A program made the translations under genes and the position numbers. From Actinomycetes bacterium (GTDB lineage: Bacteria > Actinomycetota > Acidimicrobiia > Acidimicrobiales > RAAP-2), in contig JAJZSM010000052.1 of the NCBI GenBank assembly GCA_021849765.1, forward strand, positions 1-9,105: a stretch of 9,105 nucleotides of DNA, written 5' to 3'. Under the pieces are notes generated by a model. The model had not been told where the DNA came from. It did no database searches and worked only from the letters and a program-made list of their open reading frames with translations. Below are positions 1 to 5,644 of the stretch, piece after piece (position 1 is the stretch's first letter; every line of letters starts with the position of its first letter).

Positions 1-33
1 GGCGGACTCCCGACCGTTTGACCAGGAGTTTTG

Positions 34-106
34 TGGGCCGCCCGGGTCTCGATCCCGGCACCTTGGGATTAAAAGTCCCCTGCTCTTCCCGATGAGCTAG
101 CGGCCC
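34..106 (-). tRNA. tRNA-Lys (anticodon UUU)
   Basis: Read on the minus strand this folds as a complete cloverleaf. The 7-bp acceptor stem GGGCCGC/GCGGCCC is perfect, the D-arm is GCTC with an 8-nt loop and GAGC, the anticodon loop is CTTTTAA (anticodon TTT, plus-strand 71-73), the variable loop is 5 nt, and the T stem is CCGGG/CCCGG. The discriminator base is A. CCA is not encoded, so CCA-adding enzyme would be needed. Two oddities: the T loop is ATCGAGA, with A where nearly all tRNAs have T54, and the first anticodon-stem pair (27-43) is G-A. The other stems are intact, so I call it a gene rather than a relic, but these positions deserve checking. No clear promoter or terminator is visible around it. 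Confidence 0.92.
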
Positions 107-283
107 GGTGGATGGAGATCTATCGTGAGAAACCTTCACTCCCCGGACTCGGAAGTTTAGTCCACCCGATTTACCGAATTTCTGATCTCCTCAACGAGCG
201 TTTCGACATGGTACGGCGGCATTGGCGGAACTCGTGGGTCACGGTACGTGATTCGATGCACCCTACGACGACGACCGACCTCA

Positions 284-715
284 TCAGAGTTCGTCTTCGC
301 CGGTCTGGAGACGTTCCATGAAGCGCCACGAGTTGGCGATCTCGACGAATCCAAATTGTGCGTAGAGCGAATGAGCATCGGTGGTCAGTAGGAGCATGCG
401 ACGGAGCCCATGAAGGTCAGGGTGGTTGACCACTTCTATCATCAGCCACTTGGAGAGGCCTTTACCGCGGTGCGGAGCCACGATGAAGACGTCGGCGACG
501 AGTGCGAACGTGGCCCTGTCGGTGACAACGCGCGCGAAGCCGACCTGATCGTCGCCAGAGTAGACACCGAAACACAGTGAGTTCTCAATTGACCTCTCAA
601 CAACGTGCCGAGGTATTCCCGGACACCAATACGACTCCTCCGATAAGAAGTGGAAGACGAGGTCAACGTCTAATCGTTCCCGATCAGTAGAGATTTCGTA
701 GCCCGCAATCGTCAT
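284..715 (-). CDS. GNAT family N-acetyltransferase
   Basis: This 143-residue protein is a single GNAT domain and would transfer an acetyl group from acetyl-CoA to an amine; the substrate is unknown. It belongs to a compact, well-conserved GNAT subgroup recognisable by SEESYW (residues 25-30), IENSLCFGVY (43-52), GFARVVTD (59-66) and ADVFIV (74-79). These are followed by the acetyl-CoA pyrophosphate loop PHRGKGLSKW (81-90; R83-x-x-G86-x-S88, with Ser where Gly/Ala is usual). The C-terminal LYAQFGF (118-124) is the typical last core segment. I chose ATG at 715 because GAGGA lies 7 nt upstream. A GTG at 757 would add 14 residues but has no properly spaced ribosome binding site. The gene stands alone, far from its flanking genes. 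It is probably cytoplasmic; family assignment is firm, function is not. Confidence 0.9.
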   Translation of the reverse strand: MTIAGYEISTDRERLDVDLVFHFLSEESYWCPGIPRHVVERSIENSLCFGVYSGDDQVGFARVVTDRATFALVADVFIVAPHRGKGLSKWLMIEVVNHPDLHGLRRMLLLTTDAHSLYAQFGFVEIANSWRFMERLQTGEDEL

Positions 716-986
716 TGCACAGTCCTCGTCAGCGGATGTCAGATCTGTCGGTGCCACCTCACGAGACCGCGAGCGTGTCCGCCGTCGAAGTCTGAGGTTA
801 GCCCCGGACCTACTGTGTCATTCAAGGGGTTGCCATGGCGTCGCAGCCGATGGAGACCGATGACGTGCTACCCCATGGACATTCGGTGTTGGCGTGCTGT
901 CGGACCGAGTTATTGCTGCAAGGCCCCACCCTACGACCCGCGCCTGGTGACTGTGGTGTCGCTTTTGACGCGTTGGTGACCCTGAC

Positions 987-1754
987 TCAGGGGTGAAAAC
1001 GCAGGAGAATCAGTCCGGCCGCGAGCATCACGCCGGTCCAGCAGAGAGTCTTCAATGACCGCTCGAGGGGTTGGAGCATCGAGGCACGGGTGATCGGTAT
1101 CGTCGTTCCATCTAGGCGAACGATTCTGCCGTCAACCGACTGCGCGCTGCGGCGCAACGCCCGAGCGGGCGTCGAGAGCAATTGTTGCAGTCGGGTGATC
1201 AGTGCGCCGAAACCTGCTACGACGAGTGACGAGATGCTGAGGGCTTCGTGTTGGGCGAAATACGCCGTGAGGATGGGGAAGGCGCCCCAACCCAAGGTCA
1301 TCACCAACGGCGTGTGCATTCGTCCACCGAAGAGTTCGAGGTTGTAGAAGACAGCGAGCACCACACCGACGGCGATGAAGATCGCGAGGTAGGCGCTGGT
1401 GATGAACATCCCGATGATTCCGAGCGTCACCGCCGTGCCCAGGCCGAAGAGGGCGGCGGCAACGAGGTGCGACGTCGGAATCGTCGTCTGCAAGGGTCGA
1501 CCGTGCAGCTCGTCAAGGGCGTGCGCTCCCACGCCCACGGCGAAGAAGAAGGCCGCCACTGTCGCCACGAGCTTCACCGCGTTGACCGGTCCGCTGAGGC
1601 ACGCACCGATCGTCACGAGGGAGAGATGCAGCATCGTGTACGGCGGGTGTAGCAAGGTCCACCACTGCTGCAAGCGAGGAGGGTGAAGGAAAGTAGGTCG
1701 AGAGTAGAATGCGGGGCCTTCGGCGGGAGCGGGGTCCGTGGGGTTGGTCGACAC
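987..1754 (-). CDS. Polytopic membrane protein, UbiA-like (degenerate motif)
   Basis: The predicted protein has 255 residues, starting at a GTG 2 nt after the stop of the upstream methyltransferase gene, so the two are probably translationally coupled. The ATG at 1844 would bury 30 extra codons inside that gene and gives an unlikely Arg-rich leader. About six to eight hydrophobic segments are visible, for example near residues 42-56, 61-78, 97-116, 118-135, 150-170 and 237-252. After the second comes HALDELHGRPLQTTIP (78-93), which occupies the place and has the flavour of the UbiA first motif (NDxxDxxxD followed by GRP and IP) but lacks most of its aspartates. YNLELFGGRMH (137-147) follows helix four. 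A soluble stretch (about 195-235) precedes the last helix. I suspect a UbiA-superfamily relative whose metal-diphosphate chemistry is altered or lost. An unrelated membrane protein remains possible. Confidence 0.75.
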   Translation of the reverse strand: MSTNPTDPAPAEGPAFYSRPTFLHPPRLQQWWTLLHPPYTMLHLSLVTIGACLSGPVNAVKLVATVAAFFFAVGVGAHALDELHGRPLQTTIPTSHLVAAALFGLGTAVTLGIIGMFITSAYLAIFIAVGVVLAVFYNLELFGGRMHTPLVMTLGWGAFPILTAYFAQHEALSISSLVVAGFGALITRLQQLLSTPARALRRSAQSVDGRIVRLDGTTIPITRASMLQPLERSLKTLCWTGVMLAAGLILLRFHP

Positions 1755-1756
1755 GA

Positions 1757-2488
1757 TCAGCCCGCTCGATAACCCGAGATCACCACGCCGCCGCCCAGGC
1801 TCATGGAGCGAATCTCGACATGGTCGAGTCCCGCTCGTCGCCATGCCTCGACCGTCCAGTCAACGGGGTAGGCGCGATAGTGCCGCGAGATGCTGGGGCC
1901 GAGAAACCGACCGACCGTCCACCAGGCCCGACCACCCATCAACCACCCCGCCGTTGGCAAGACGAATCTCGTGTAGCACCACCACGCGAGGCGCCGCCCC
2001 CGTTGATCGGGCACGGCGAATTCCAGGCTCGCCACGGGTCCGCCCGGCTTGACGACGCGGGCCAGCTCGCGAAGGGCCGCCGCCGGATCTTCAACGTAGC
2101 GCAGGAGATAGGTGAAGGTGAGTGCGTCGAAGGTCGCGTCGGCGAAGGGCAGTCGTTCACCTCGCCCGAGCACCAGGGATATTCGATGTTCCAGATGAGA
2201 CCGTCGCACGTTGGCCTGACCGAGTGTGATCATCTCGTCGCTCAGGTCGAGCCCGACGATGTGGGCCTCGGTGCGCGCGGCGAGCTTCTTGGTCACCCCG
2301 CACGTCCCGCAAGCGACGTCCAGGATGAGGTTGGGTTTGGACCCCACGATTCGATCGATCATCGCCCGCCGCCAACGGCGATCCTGACCCATCGAGAGGA
2401 CGGCGCCGAGCGCGTCATAGCGCGACGGCAGAGGCGCGAAGAGCTCACGGGCGAACTCGTTGGGCGAACGTCGAGAGTCGCGGATCAT
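1757..2488 (-). CDS. UbiE/MenG-type SAM-dependent methyltransferase
   Basis: A 243-residue class I methyltransferase. The N-terminal LFAPLPSRYDALGAVLSMG (16-34) and QDRRWR (35-40) are the signature of the UbiE/COQ5 family, which methylates demethylmenaquinone or ubiquinone precursors. The SAM site is visible as ILDVACGTCGVT (55-66), GLDLSDEMI (79-87) with acidic D81, GERLPFADATFD (110-121), and ARVVKPGG (143-150) followed by LEF (155-157). In the glycine-rich loop the usual GTG tripeptide is GTC: Cys63 replaces a near-invariant glycine. Length and order match the family. The start ATG has only a weak GGGA-like ribosome binding site. The downstream membrane protein starts 2 nt after this stop, so the pair forms an operon. 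Menaquinone methylation is plausible, but a methyltransferase for another prenylated or lipid substrate is equally compatible. Confidence 0.88.
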   Translation of the reverse strand: MIRDSRRSPNEFARELFAPLPSRYDALGAVLSMGQDRRWRRAMIDRIVGSKPNLILDVACGTCGVTKKLAARTEAHIVGLDLSDEMITLGQANVRRSHLEHRISLVLGRGERLPFADATFDALTFTYLLRYVEDPAAALRELARVVKPGGPVASLEFAVPDQRGRRLAWWCYTRFVLPTAGWLMGGRAWWTVGRFLGPSISRHYRAYPVDWTVEAWRRAGLDHVEIRSMSLGGGVVISGYRAG

Positions 2489-2944
2489 GCGTCCCGGCCG
2501 TCTCAGAGTGACTCCTCGGACGCTGCCTGCGTTGAAGCGAAGGGGAGGGCGCTACGGGTGATGTCAGCGGGGTGGCTGCCATCATCGCGCACGACGCGAG
2601 AGGTGCTCGGCAACCCGTACTCCCGTTCTCGAACGCCGGAGAACCTCACGGTGGCTAATTCGCGTAACCGACTGTGATGCACACGACCCCCCTCCCTCGA
2701 GCGTTACTCAACGACATGCCCCGTGACGTCTGTGGCGAGAGGATGGACTCCTCGGCTTCTTTCCGGCAGCCTATAGTCCTCGGCCAGATTCCACGTTGTC
2801 GGCTAGCCAAGCGCGGTGACGGGATGCCTTAAAGAGTCAGGTCGAGCCACTCGAATCTTGCGGTCGATGGGTGGGTAGCGACATCGAGTCGGTCCATGCC
2901 GTCCGCTCCCGTGATCGCAAGGAGCATCTCGATAAGGTGAACCC
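2489..2944. other. Long intergenic region between divergent genes
   Basis: These 456 bases lie between the 5' ends of the methyltransferase (minus) and the aldolase (plus) and should hold both promoters. No reading frame here shows a recognisable protein. A TATAGT element (2772-2777, plus) resembles a -10 box, and its complement TATAGG could serve the minus strand, but neither has a convincing -35. The stretch 2686-2700 is a pyrimidine-rich run (CCCCCCTCCCTC core). I found no riboswitch or tRNA fold that I could defend. Confidence 0.5.
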
Positions 2945-4045
2945 ATGGCGGGGCGAGTCAAATTCGAGGATCTGTCGTCTCACTGCAGTCGTTTCCTGGC
3001 GGGTGACGGGCCGCGCACCGTGTCGAGTCTCCTCGAGCAGATACCCGCGGACACCCTGCCTGACTTATACGGTAACGGCGGTGTCGTCAGCGAACTCGAA
3101 GACGAGGTCGCCCAGCTGCTGGGCAAGGAGGCGGCGCTCTTCTTGCCGACGGGCATCATGGCTCAGCAGGCGGCGCTACGCGTGCTCGCGGATCGGCGTT
3201 CGAAGACGACGATCGCGTTTCACCCGATGTGTCACCTTCGAACGCACGAGGAGAACGCGTTCTCGCGACTTCACGGTCTCTCTGAGATCGTCGTCGGATC
3301 ACGCTTCTCGCCGTTGGCGCCCCTCACCCTTGCCGAACTGGACGAGATCAAAGAGCCGATCGGGGCGCTGCTGCTCGAATTGCCCCAACGTGACATCGGG
3401 GGATATCTCCCGACGTGGAAAGAGCTTCGCGCGCAGGTCCAGTGGGCGCGAGACCGTGGTGCGGCGCTGCACCTGGACGGCGCGCGGCTCTGGGAGGCGG
3501 CGCCGTACTACGCGAGCTCGGCCAACGCGTCCCTCGCCGACATCGCCGCGCTCTTCGACACGGTCTACGTTTCTTTTTATAAGGGCCTCGGAGGGATCTC
3601 CGGCAGCTGCGTTGCAGGAGATCGTGATGTGATCGACGAGGTGAGCCTGTGGCGCACCCGTCACGGCGGCCGGCCGTACATGCTCTGGCCCTATGCCGCG
3701 TCCGCGCTCAGCGTGCTGCGCTCTCGCCGTTCGGACATGGCCTCTTATTACCGGCGAGCGCGCGCCGTCGCCCGAGAGGTCCGCGCCTTTGACGAGATCG
3801 AGGTCCTGCCCGACCAGGTCCGTAGTCCCCTAATGCACTTGCGCTTTCGCGCGACGGTCAAGGAGATGGAGGCGCGAGTGCGCGACATCGCCGAGTCAGA
3901 GGGCGTGTGGACCTTTTCGCGCCCTTTCATCTCCGAAGGGACGCGCCTGCAGCGCTACGAGTACCAGATCGGTCGGGCCAGCATGGAACTTTCCGTCGAC
4001 GAGACCGTGTCGGCGATCGCTCGACTGGCCGGCCGACCGGGCTAG
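2945..4045 (+). CDS. Threonine aldolase / beta-eliminating lyase family PLP enzyme
   Basis: A 366-residue fold-type I PLP enzyme of the aromatic amino acid beta-eliminating lyase/threonine aldolase family. Low-specificity threonine aldolases cleave L-threonine or L-allo-threonine to glycine and acetaldehyde. Visible landmarks are YGNGGVVSELEDEVAQLLGK (42-61), the cofactor phosphate-binding FLPTGIMAQQAALR (66-79), HLDGARLW (176-183) with D178 expected to bind the pyridine nitrogen, and VSFYKGLGGISG (209-220), where K213 is the probable Schiff-base lysine. The canonical segment is SxSKGLG; here Tyr precedes the lysine. It is about 30 residues longer than E. coli LtaE, mainly at the N-terminus. 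The ATG is preceded by AAGGTGA about 4 nt upstream. It is monocistronic in appearance. A beta-lyase acting on another amino acid cannot be excluded. Confidence 0.88.
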   Translation: MAGRVKFEDLSSHCSRFLAGDGPRTVSSLLEQIPADTLPDLYGNGGVVSELEDEVAQLLGKEAALFLPTGIMAQQAALRVLADRRSKTTIAFHPMCHLRTHEENAFSRLHGLSEIVVGSRFSPLAPLTLAELDEIKEPIGALLLELPQRDIGGYLPTWKELRAQVQWARDRGAALHLDGARLWEAAPYYASSANASLADIAALFDTVYVSFYKGLGGISGSCVAGDRDVIDEVSLWRTRHGGRPYMLWPYAASALSVLRSRRSDMASYYRRARAVAREVRAFDEIEVLPDQVRSPLMHLRFRATVKEMEARVRDIAESEGVWTFSRPFISEGTRLQRYEYQIGRASMELSVDETVSAIARLAGRPG

Positions 4046-4419
4046 CAGATCGCCACTCGCCCAATACTGACTCGCGTCAGGCGGACGACACTGATGCGCA
4101 CGCGTCGAGACGCGCTGCTGTCGGAAAGCAGCTCATGCGAGTCAGCGATCAAGCGCTTGAGAGCGGCGCTCGCCGGTCGGAATCGCGTCTGACGATGCGA
4201 CTGTGAACTCGGGGCGAGCATCGGGGGCGGTGATGGCGGGGGGCTCCGGGGAGCCACTGGACGCTGGTGCATCGGGTCAACGGGCGACGTACCTTCACAA
4301 GCGCCGTTAGATGCGCCAACTCCGTTGCACTGGTTTGCGATCACAACGGCTTCGAGGACGTGACGTTGTCTACGTCGTAGCGTCGTCGGAGACGTCATGC
4401 GGCGGCCCAGGCCGCGCGA
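4046..4419. other. Gene-poor region downstream of the aldolase
   Basis: These 374 bases lie between the ends of two convergent genes. The frames that remain open have compositions rich in Arg, Ser and Pro and no recognisable motif, so I list no gene. A short CTGAC/GTCAG stem with a TCGC loop (4067-4080) lies 22 nt after the aldolase stop but has no T-run. A GC-rich palindrome GCGGCC-CA-GGCCGC (4402-4415) lies just beyond the stop of the minus-strand small gene. It may act as its hairpin terminator, although no T-run follows. Confidence 0.45.
4402..4415 (-). terminator. Possible hairpin terminator after the 79-residue gene
   Basis: A 14-base GC-only inverted repeat (arms GCGGCC and GGCCGC, two central bases) begins 4 bases beyond the stop codon of the minus-strand small gene. 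It can form a compact stem with a 4-nt loop. There is no T-run, so this is only a candidate, of the kind sometimes proposed in high-GC actinobacteria. Confidence 0.25.
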
Positions 4420-4659
4420 TCAGGCCGCGTTGACCTGTGACGAAGGGCCCTCGTGCGCGGCGGGAGCGATTCCGCTAACCGGCGACCCTTCGCGTGGTGG
4501 CGTCGGCGCATCGGAGGAGCCGACGGCGAAGGACGCCACGGCTGCCTCGACGGCCATCGCCAGTGTTTCACGGCGCGTGGGATCAGTGAAGGGCTCGCTC
4601 TTCCAGGTCTCGAAGTCGGCGACGTCGCCCTCGTCGGTTCCGATCATGTTGATGAGCAT
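4420..4659 (-). CDS. Small hypothetical protein (79 aa)
   Basis: I do not recognise this protein. The start at 4659 rests on a strong Shine-Dalgarno, GGGAGG, separated from the ATG by 5 nt (CGAAG); the longer frame starting at 4758 would run through a large palindrome and has no comparable signal. The first half (MLINMIGTDEGDVADF, then WKSEPFTDP and RRETLAMAVEAAVASFAV) looks structured, with an acidic segment and an amphipathic helix around residues 28-47. The last 30 residues are rich in Pro, Ser, Gly and Ala and probably disordered. There is no cysteine, no signal peptide and no membrane segment. It is transcribed away from the zinc-finger gene across a roughly 200-base divergent region with candidate regulatory repeats. 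The ribosome binding site argues for a real gene; the role is unknown. Confidence 0.6.
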   Translation of the reverse strand: MLINMIGTDEGDVADFETWKSEPFTDPTRRETLAMAVEAAVASFAVGSSDAPTPPREGSPVSGIAPAAHEGPSSQVNAA

Positions 4660-4706
4660 CTTCGCCTCCCTCGCTGAGGACAACGTCGCGCCCTCCGAGC
4701 TCGATC

Positions 4707-4733
4707 TCCTGCCTGGCACACTGCCAGGCAGGA
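4707..4733. repeat. 27-base inverted repeat (12-bp perfect arms, 3-nt centre)
   Basis: The arms TCCTGCCTGGCA (4707-4718) and TGCCAGGCAGGA (4722-4733) are perfect complements around CAC. It lies 48 bases upstream of the small minus-strand gene, so in RNA it would be a stable hairpin in that gene's leader; in DNA it would be a symmetric site for a dimeric regulator. There is no T-run, and it sits at the 5' side of both neighbours, so a terminator role is unlikely. Confidence 0.8.
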
Positions 4734-4742
4734 CACGAAATG

Positions 4743-4771
4743 CTGATACGAGAGTCACATTATTTGCACAA
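4743..4771 (-). promoter_or_regulatory. Candidate promoter of the 79-residue gene
   Basis: On the minus strand TTGTGC (4771-4766) and TATCAG (4748-4743) are separated by 17 nt. The matches to sigma70-type consensus are partial (3/6 and 4/6). If it is correct, transcription would begin near 4736, and the 27-base inverted repeat would lie at the very 5' end of the transcript. Confidence 0.25.
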
Positions 4772-4807
4772 TCTTCGCGGGTGGGGGATATTGTCGCCTG
4801 TCACATT
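4754..4807. repeat. Direct repeat GTCACATT, two copies 46 bp apart
   Basis: GTCACATT occurs at 4754-4761 and 4800-4807. Both are followed by a T-rich element ending in TTGC (ATTTGC and GTTGC). The two copies flank the middle of the region between the divergent small genes. Two similar half-sites between divergent promoters suggest a regulator binding site, but eight bases can also recur by chance. Confidence 0.35.
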
Positions 4808-4820
4808 GTTGCCGTATCGG
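4791..4820 (+). promoter_or_regulatory. Candidate promoter of the zinc-finger gene
   Basis: TTGTCG (4791-4796) and TATCGG (4815-4820) are 18 nt apart and about 38 nt upstream of the GTG start. Matches to consensus are partial. One GTCACATT copy lies inside the spacer, where a bound regulator could interfere with polymerase. Confidence 0.25.
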
Positions 4821-4857
4821 GTGGGTCGATCCGCAGACGGCGAGTAGTCTCGCTGTC

Positions 4858-5046
4858 GTGGCGGAGACGGATAACACGAGCGTGGCGCGCATCGAAGCCG
4901 TGCTCAACGAGGTCGACCGCGCCCTCGAGCGGCTGCGCGCCGGCACCTATCGATCCTGCCAGGTCTGCGGCGCGCCGATCGACGAGGCCAGCCTCGTGGA
5001 GTCGCCCCTTCTCGCTCACTGCCCGGCGCACCCCGAACTCAGCTAG
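4858..5046 (+). CDS. DksA/TraR-type zinc-finger small protein
   Basis: A 62-residue protein starting at GTG. Residues 11-31 form a helix (RIEAVLNEVDRALERLRAG), followed by TYRSCQVCGAPIDEASLVES and LLAHCPAH. This is the pattern of the DksA/TraR C-terminal zinc finger: C34-x2-C37-x17-C55-x2-H58, with His in place of the usual fourth cysteine. DksA and TraR bind RNA polymerase through its secondary channel and tune promoter choice. This protein is much shorter than DksA (about 150 residues) and near TraR size (about 70), but I see no clear acidic DxxDxA coiled-coil tip. RNA polymerase regulation is therefore only a hypothesis; many actinobacterial proteins with this finger are uncharacterised. 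The ribosome binding site is weak. The gene is divergent from the 79-residue gene. Confidence 0.82.
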   Translation: MAETDNTSVARIEAVLNEVDRALERLRAGTYRSCQVCGAPIDEASLVESPLLAHCPAHPELS

Positions 5047-5134
5047 TTCCCGCGCTGCGAGTTGGTCATTGCCCGCGTGTCGGTGAGCCCGTCTCGCGGC
5101 GTCGTAATACTATCAGAATTTGACAAGAATGATG

Positions 5135-5164
5135 TTGACAATGACGTCAATATGACGCTATATT
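5135..5164 (+). promoter_or_regulatory. Strong promoter of the RHH-DUF4097 pair
   Basis: TTGACA (5135-5140, perfect -35) and TATATT (5159-5164, 5/6 to TATAAT) are 18 nt apart in an unusually AT-rich stretch (about 5103-5190). Counting 7 nt from the -10 places the transcription start at the A of the ATG at 5172, so the message would be leaderless. A second TTGACA at 5120-5125 has no fitting -10. The -35 is the left half of TTGAC-N6-GTCAA (5135-5150), which contains the palindrome TGACGTCA (5142-5149). Confidence 0.75.
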
Positions 5165-5183
5165 GATATCAATGTTGATATCA
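5162..5183. promoter_or_regulatory. Probable autoregulatory operator: tandem TGATATCA palindromes
   Basis: ATTGATATCAAT (5162-5173) is a perfect 12-bp palindrome that covers the 3' end of the -10 box, the predicted transcription start and two bases of the ATG. Its core TGATATCA (5164-5171) recurs at 5176-5183, exactly 12 bp downstream. Ribbon-helix-helix repressors typically bind tandem short sites about one helical turn apart, and the gene that begins here encodes one. Repressor bound here would block polymerase directly. Confidence 0.65.
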
Positions 5184-5627
5184 GACTATGTCACGAACAT
5201 CCGCGGCGACTTCGAGAACCTCGCCGCGTTCGCCAGCGAGGAGAACGCGGCGATGATCGGCCGGCTTGCCAGCACCCTGGGTCCGTCCTTCGCGACGCAC
5301 CTGCTTGACGCGGTGAACTCGCTGGTTCAGGAGTACAACGTCGCCAGTCCCGCGCCGTTGAGCCTGGTCGTTGAGGGCGATGACGTGCGCCTGGCGCGCG
5401 TCGCAGGACCCGAGCTCGACGAGGCGACACCGACGAGCAACTACTCGGCGCGCATCGCGCTGCGTCTGAGCGACGAGCTCAAGGAGAGCATCGAGAACCT
5501 CGCCACCGACGTGGGCTCGTCGGTGAACTCGTGGATCGTGCGCTCGCTCGAGCGCTCCGTGCGCCAGGACGTGCCGCGGGCCGACTTTTCGTCGAAGCGC
5601 CAGCTGCGCGGCCGCGGTCGGGCTTAG
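5172..5627 (+). CDS. Ribbon-helix-helix regulator (HicB/Arc-like C-terminal domain)
   Basis: A 151-residue protein with a helical N-terminal part (about 1-58), a short linker with a predicted beta segment (LSLVVEGDDVRLARVAG, 63-79), and a C-terminal ribbon-helix-helix. The latter comprises the strand YSARIALRLS (91-100), helix DELKESIENLATDVG (101-115) and helix SVNSWIVRSLERSVRQ (117-132). The tail is basic. RHH domains dimerise and insert paired strands into the major groove. ATG 5172 is chosen over TTG 5163 because the TTG overlaps the -10 box. No Shine-Dalgarno precedes the ATG, which agrees with leaderless translation. Annotation pipelines often call such proteins HicB-type antitoxins, but no HicA-like toxin lies nearby. 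The next gene follows after 17 nt, so it probably represses its own operon. The N-terminal domain is unassigned and could sense a signal or bind a partner. Confidence 0.8.
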   Translation: MLISDYVTNIRGDFENLAAFASEENAAMIGRLASTLGPSFATHLLDAVNSLVQEYNVASPAPLSLVVEGDDVRLARVAGPELDEATPTSNYSARIALRLSDELKESIENLATDVGSSVNSWIVRSLERSVRQDVPRADFSSKRQLRGRGRA

Positions 5628-5644
5628 AGAAGGAGGAAGTTGTC

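Noticed and set aside
980..992. Hairpin CCCTGA-C-TCAGGG at the end of the membrane protein gene as a terminator
   Set aside because: The stem is at most 5 bp with a 3-nt loop, overlaps the stop codon and lacks a following T-run.
835..996. 53-codon plus-strand frame with AAGGGG upstream of its ATG
   Set aside because: The protein has no recognisable motif, third-position GC is lower than in the clear genes, and it overlaps the end of the membrane protein gene. I could not support it as a gene.
1755..1844. Upstream ATG for the UbiA-like membrane protein
   Set aside because: The added residues lie inside the methyltransferase reading frame and give an Arg-rich leader; the GTG at 1754, just after the methyltransferase stop, fits operon spacing.
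1709..2677. Long plus-strand open frame (322 codons)
   Set aside because: It is antisense to the methyltransferase and membrane protein genes, which have clear family motifs; its composition (Arg, Pro, Gly, His rich) is typical of a shadow frame in GC-rich DNA.
2795..2860. tRNA-like fragment upstream of the aldolase
   Set aside because: Some segments resemble tRNA arms by eye, but no acceptor stem or consistent cloverleaf can be formed.
4231..4380. Possible remnant of a DUF222/HNH endonuclease C-terminus (plus frame reading HWTLVHRVNGRRT ... LVCDHNG)
   Set aside because: It vaguely recalls HHxxHWxxGGxT and a C-x-HH segment, but the catalytic His-His pair and following HH are absent, stops bound it on both sides, and no other part of such a gene is present.
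4757..4812. CRP-type site (TGTGA-N6-TCACA)
   Set aside because: TCACA half-sites occur, but neither is paired with a TGTGA at the correct spacing.
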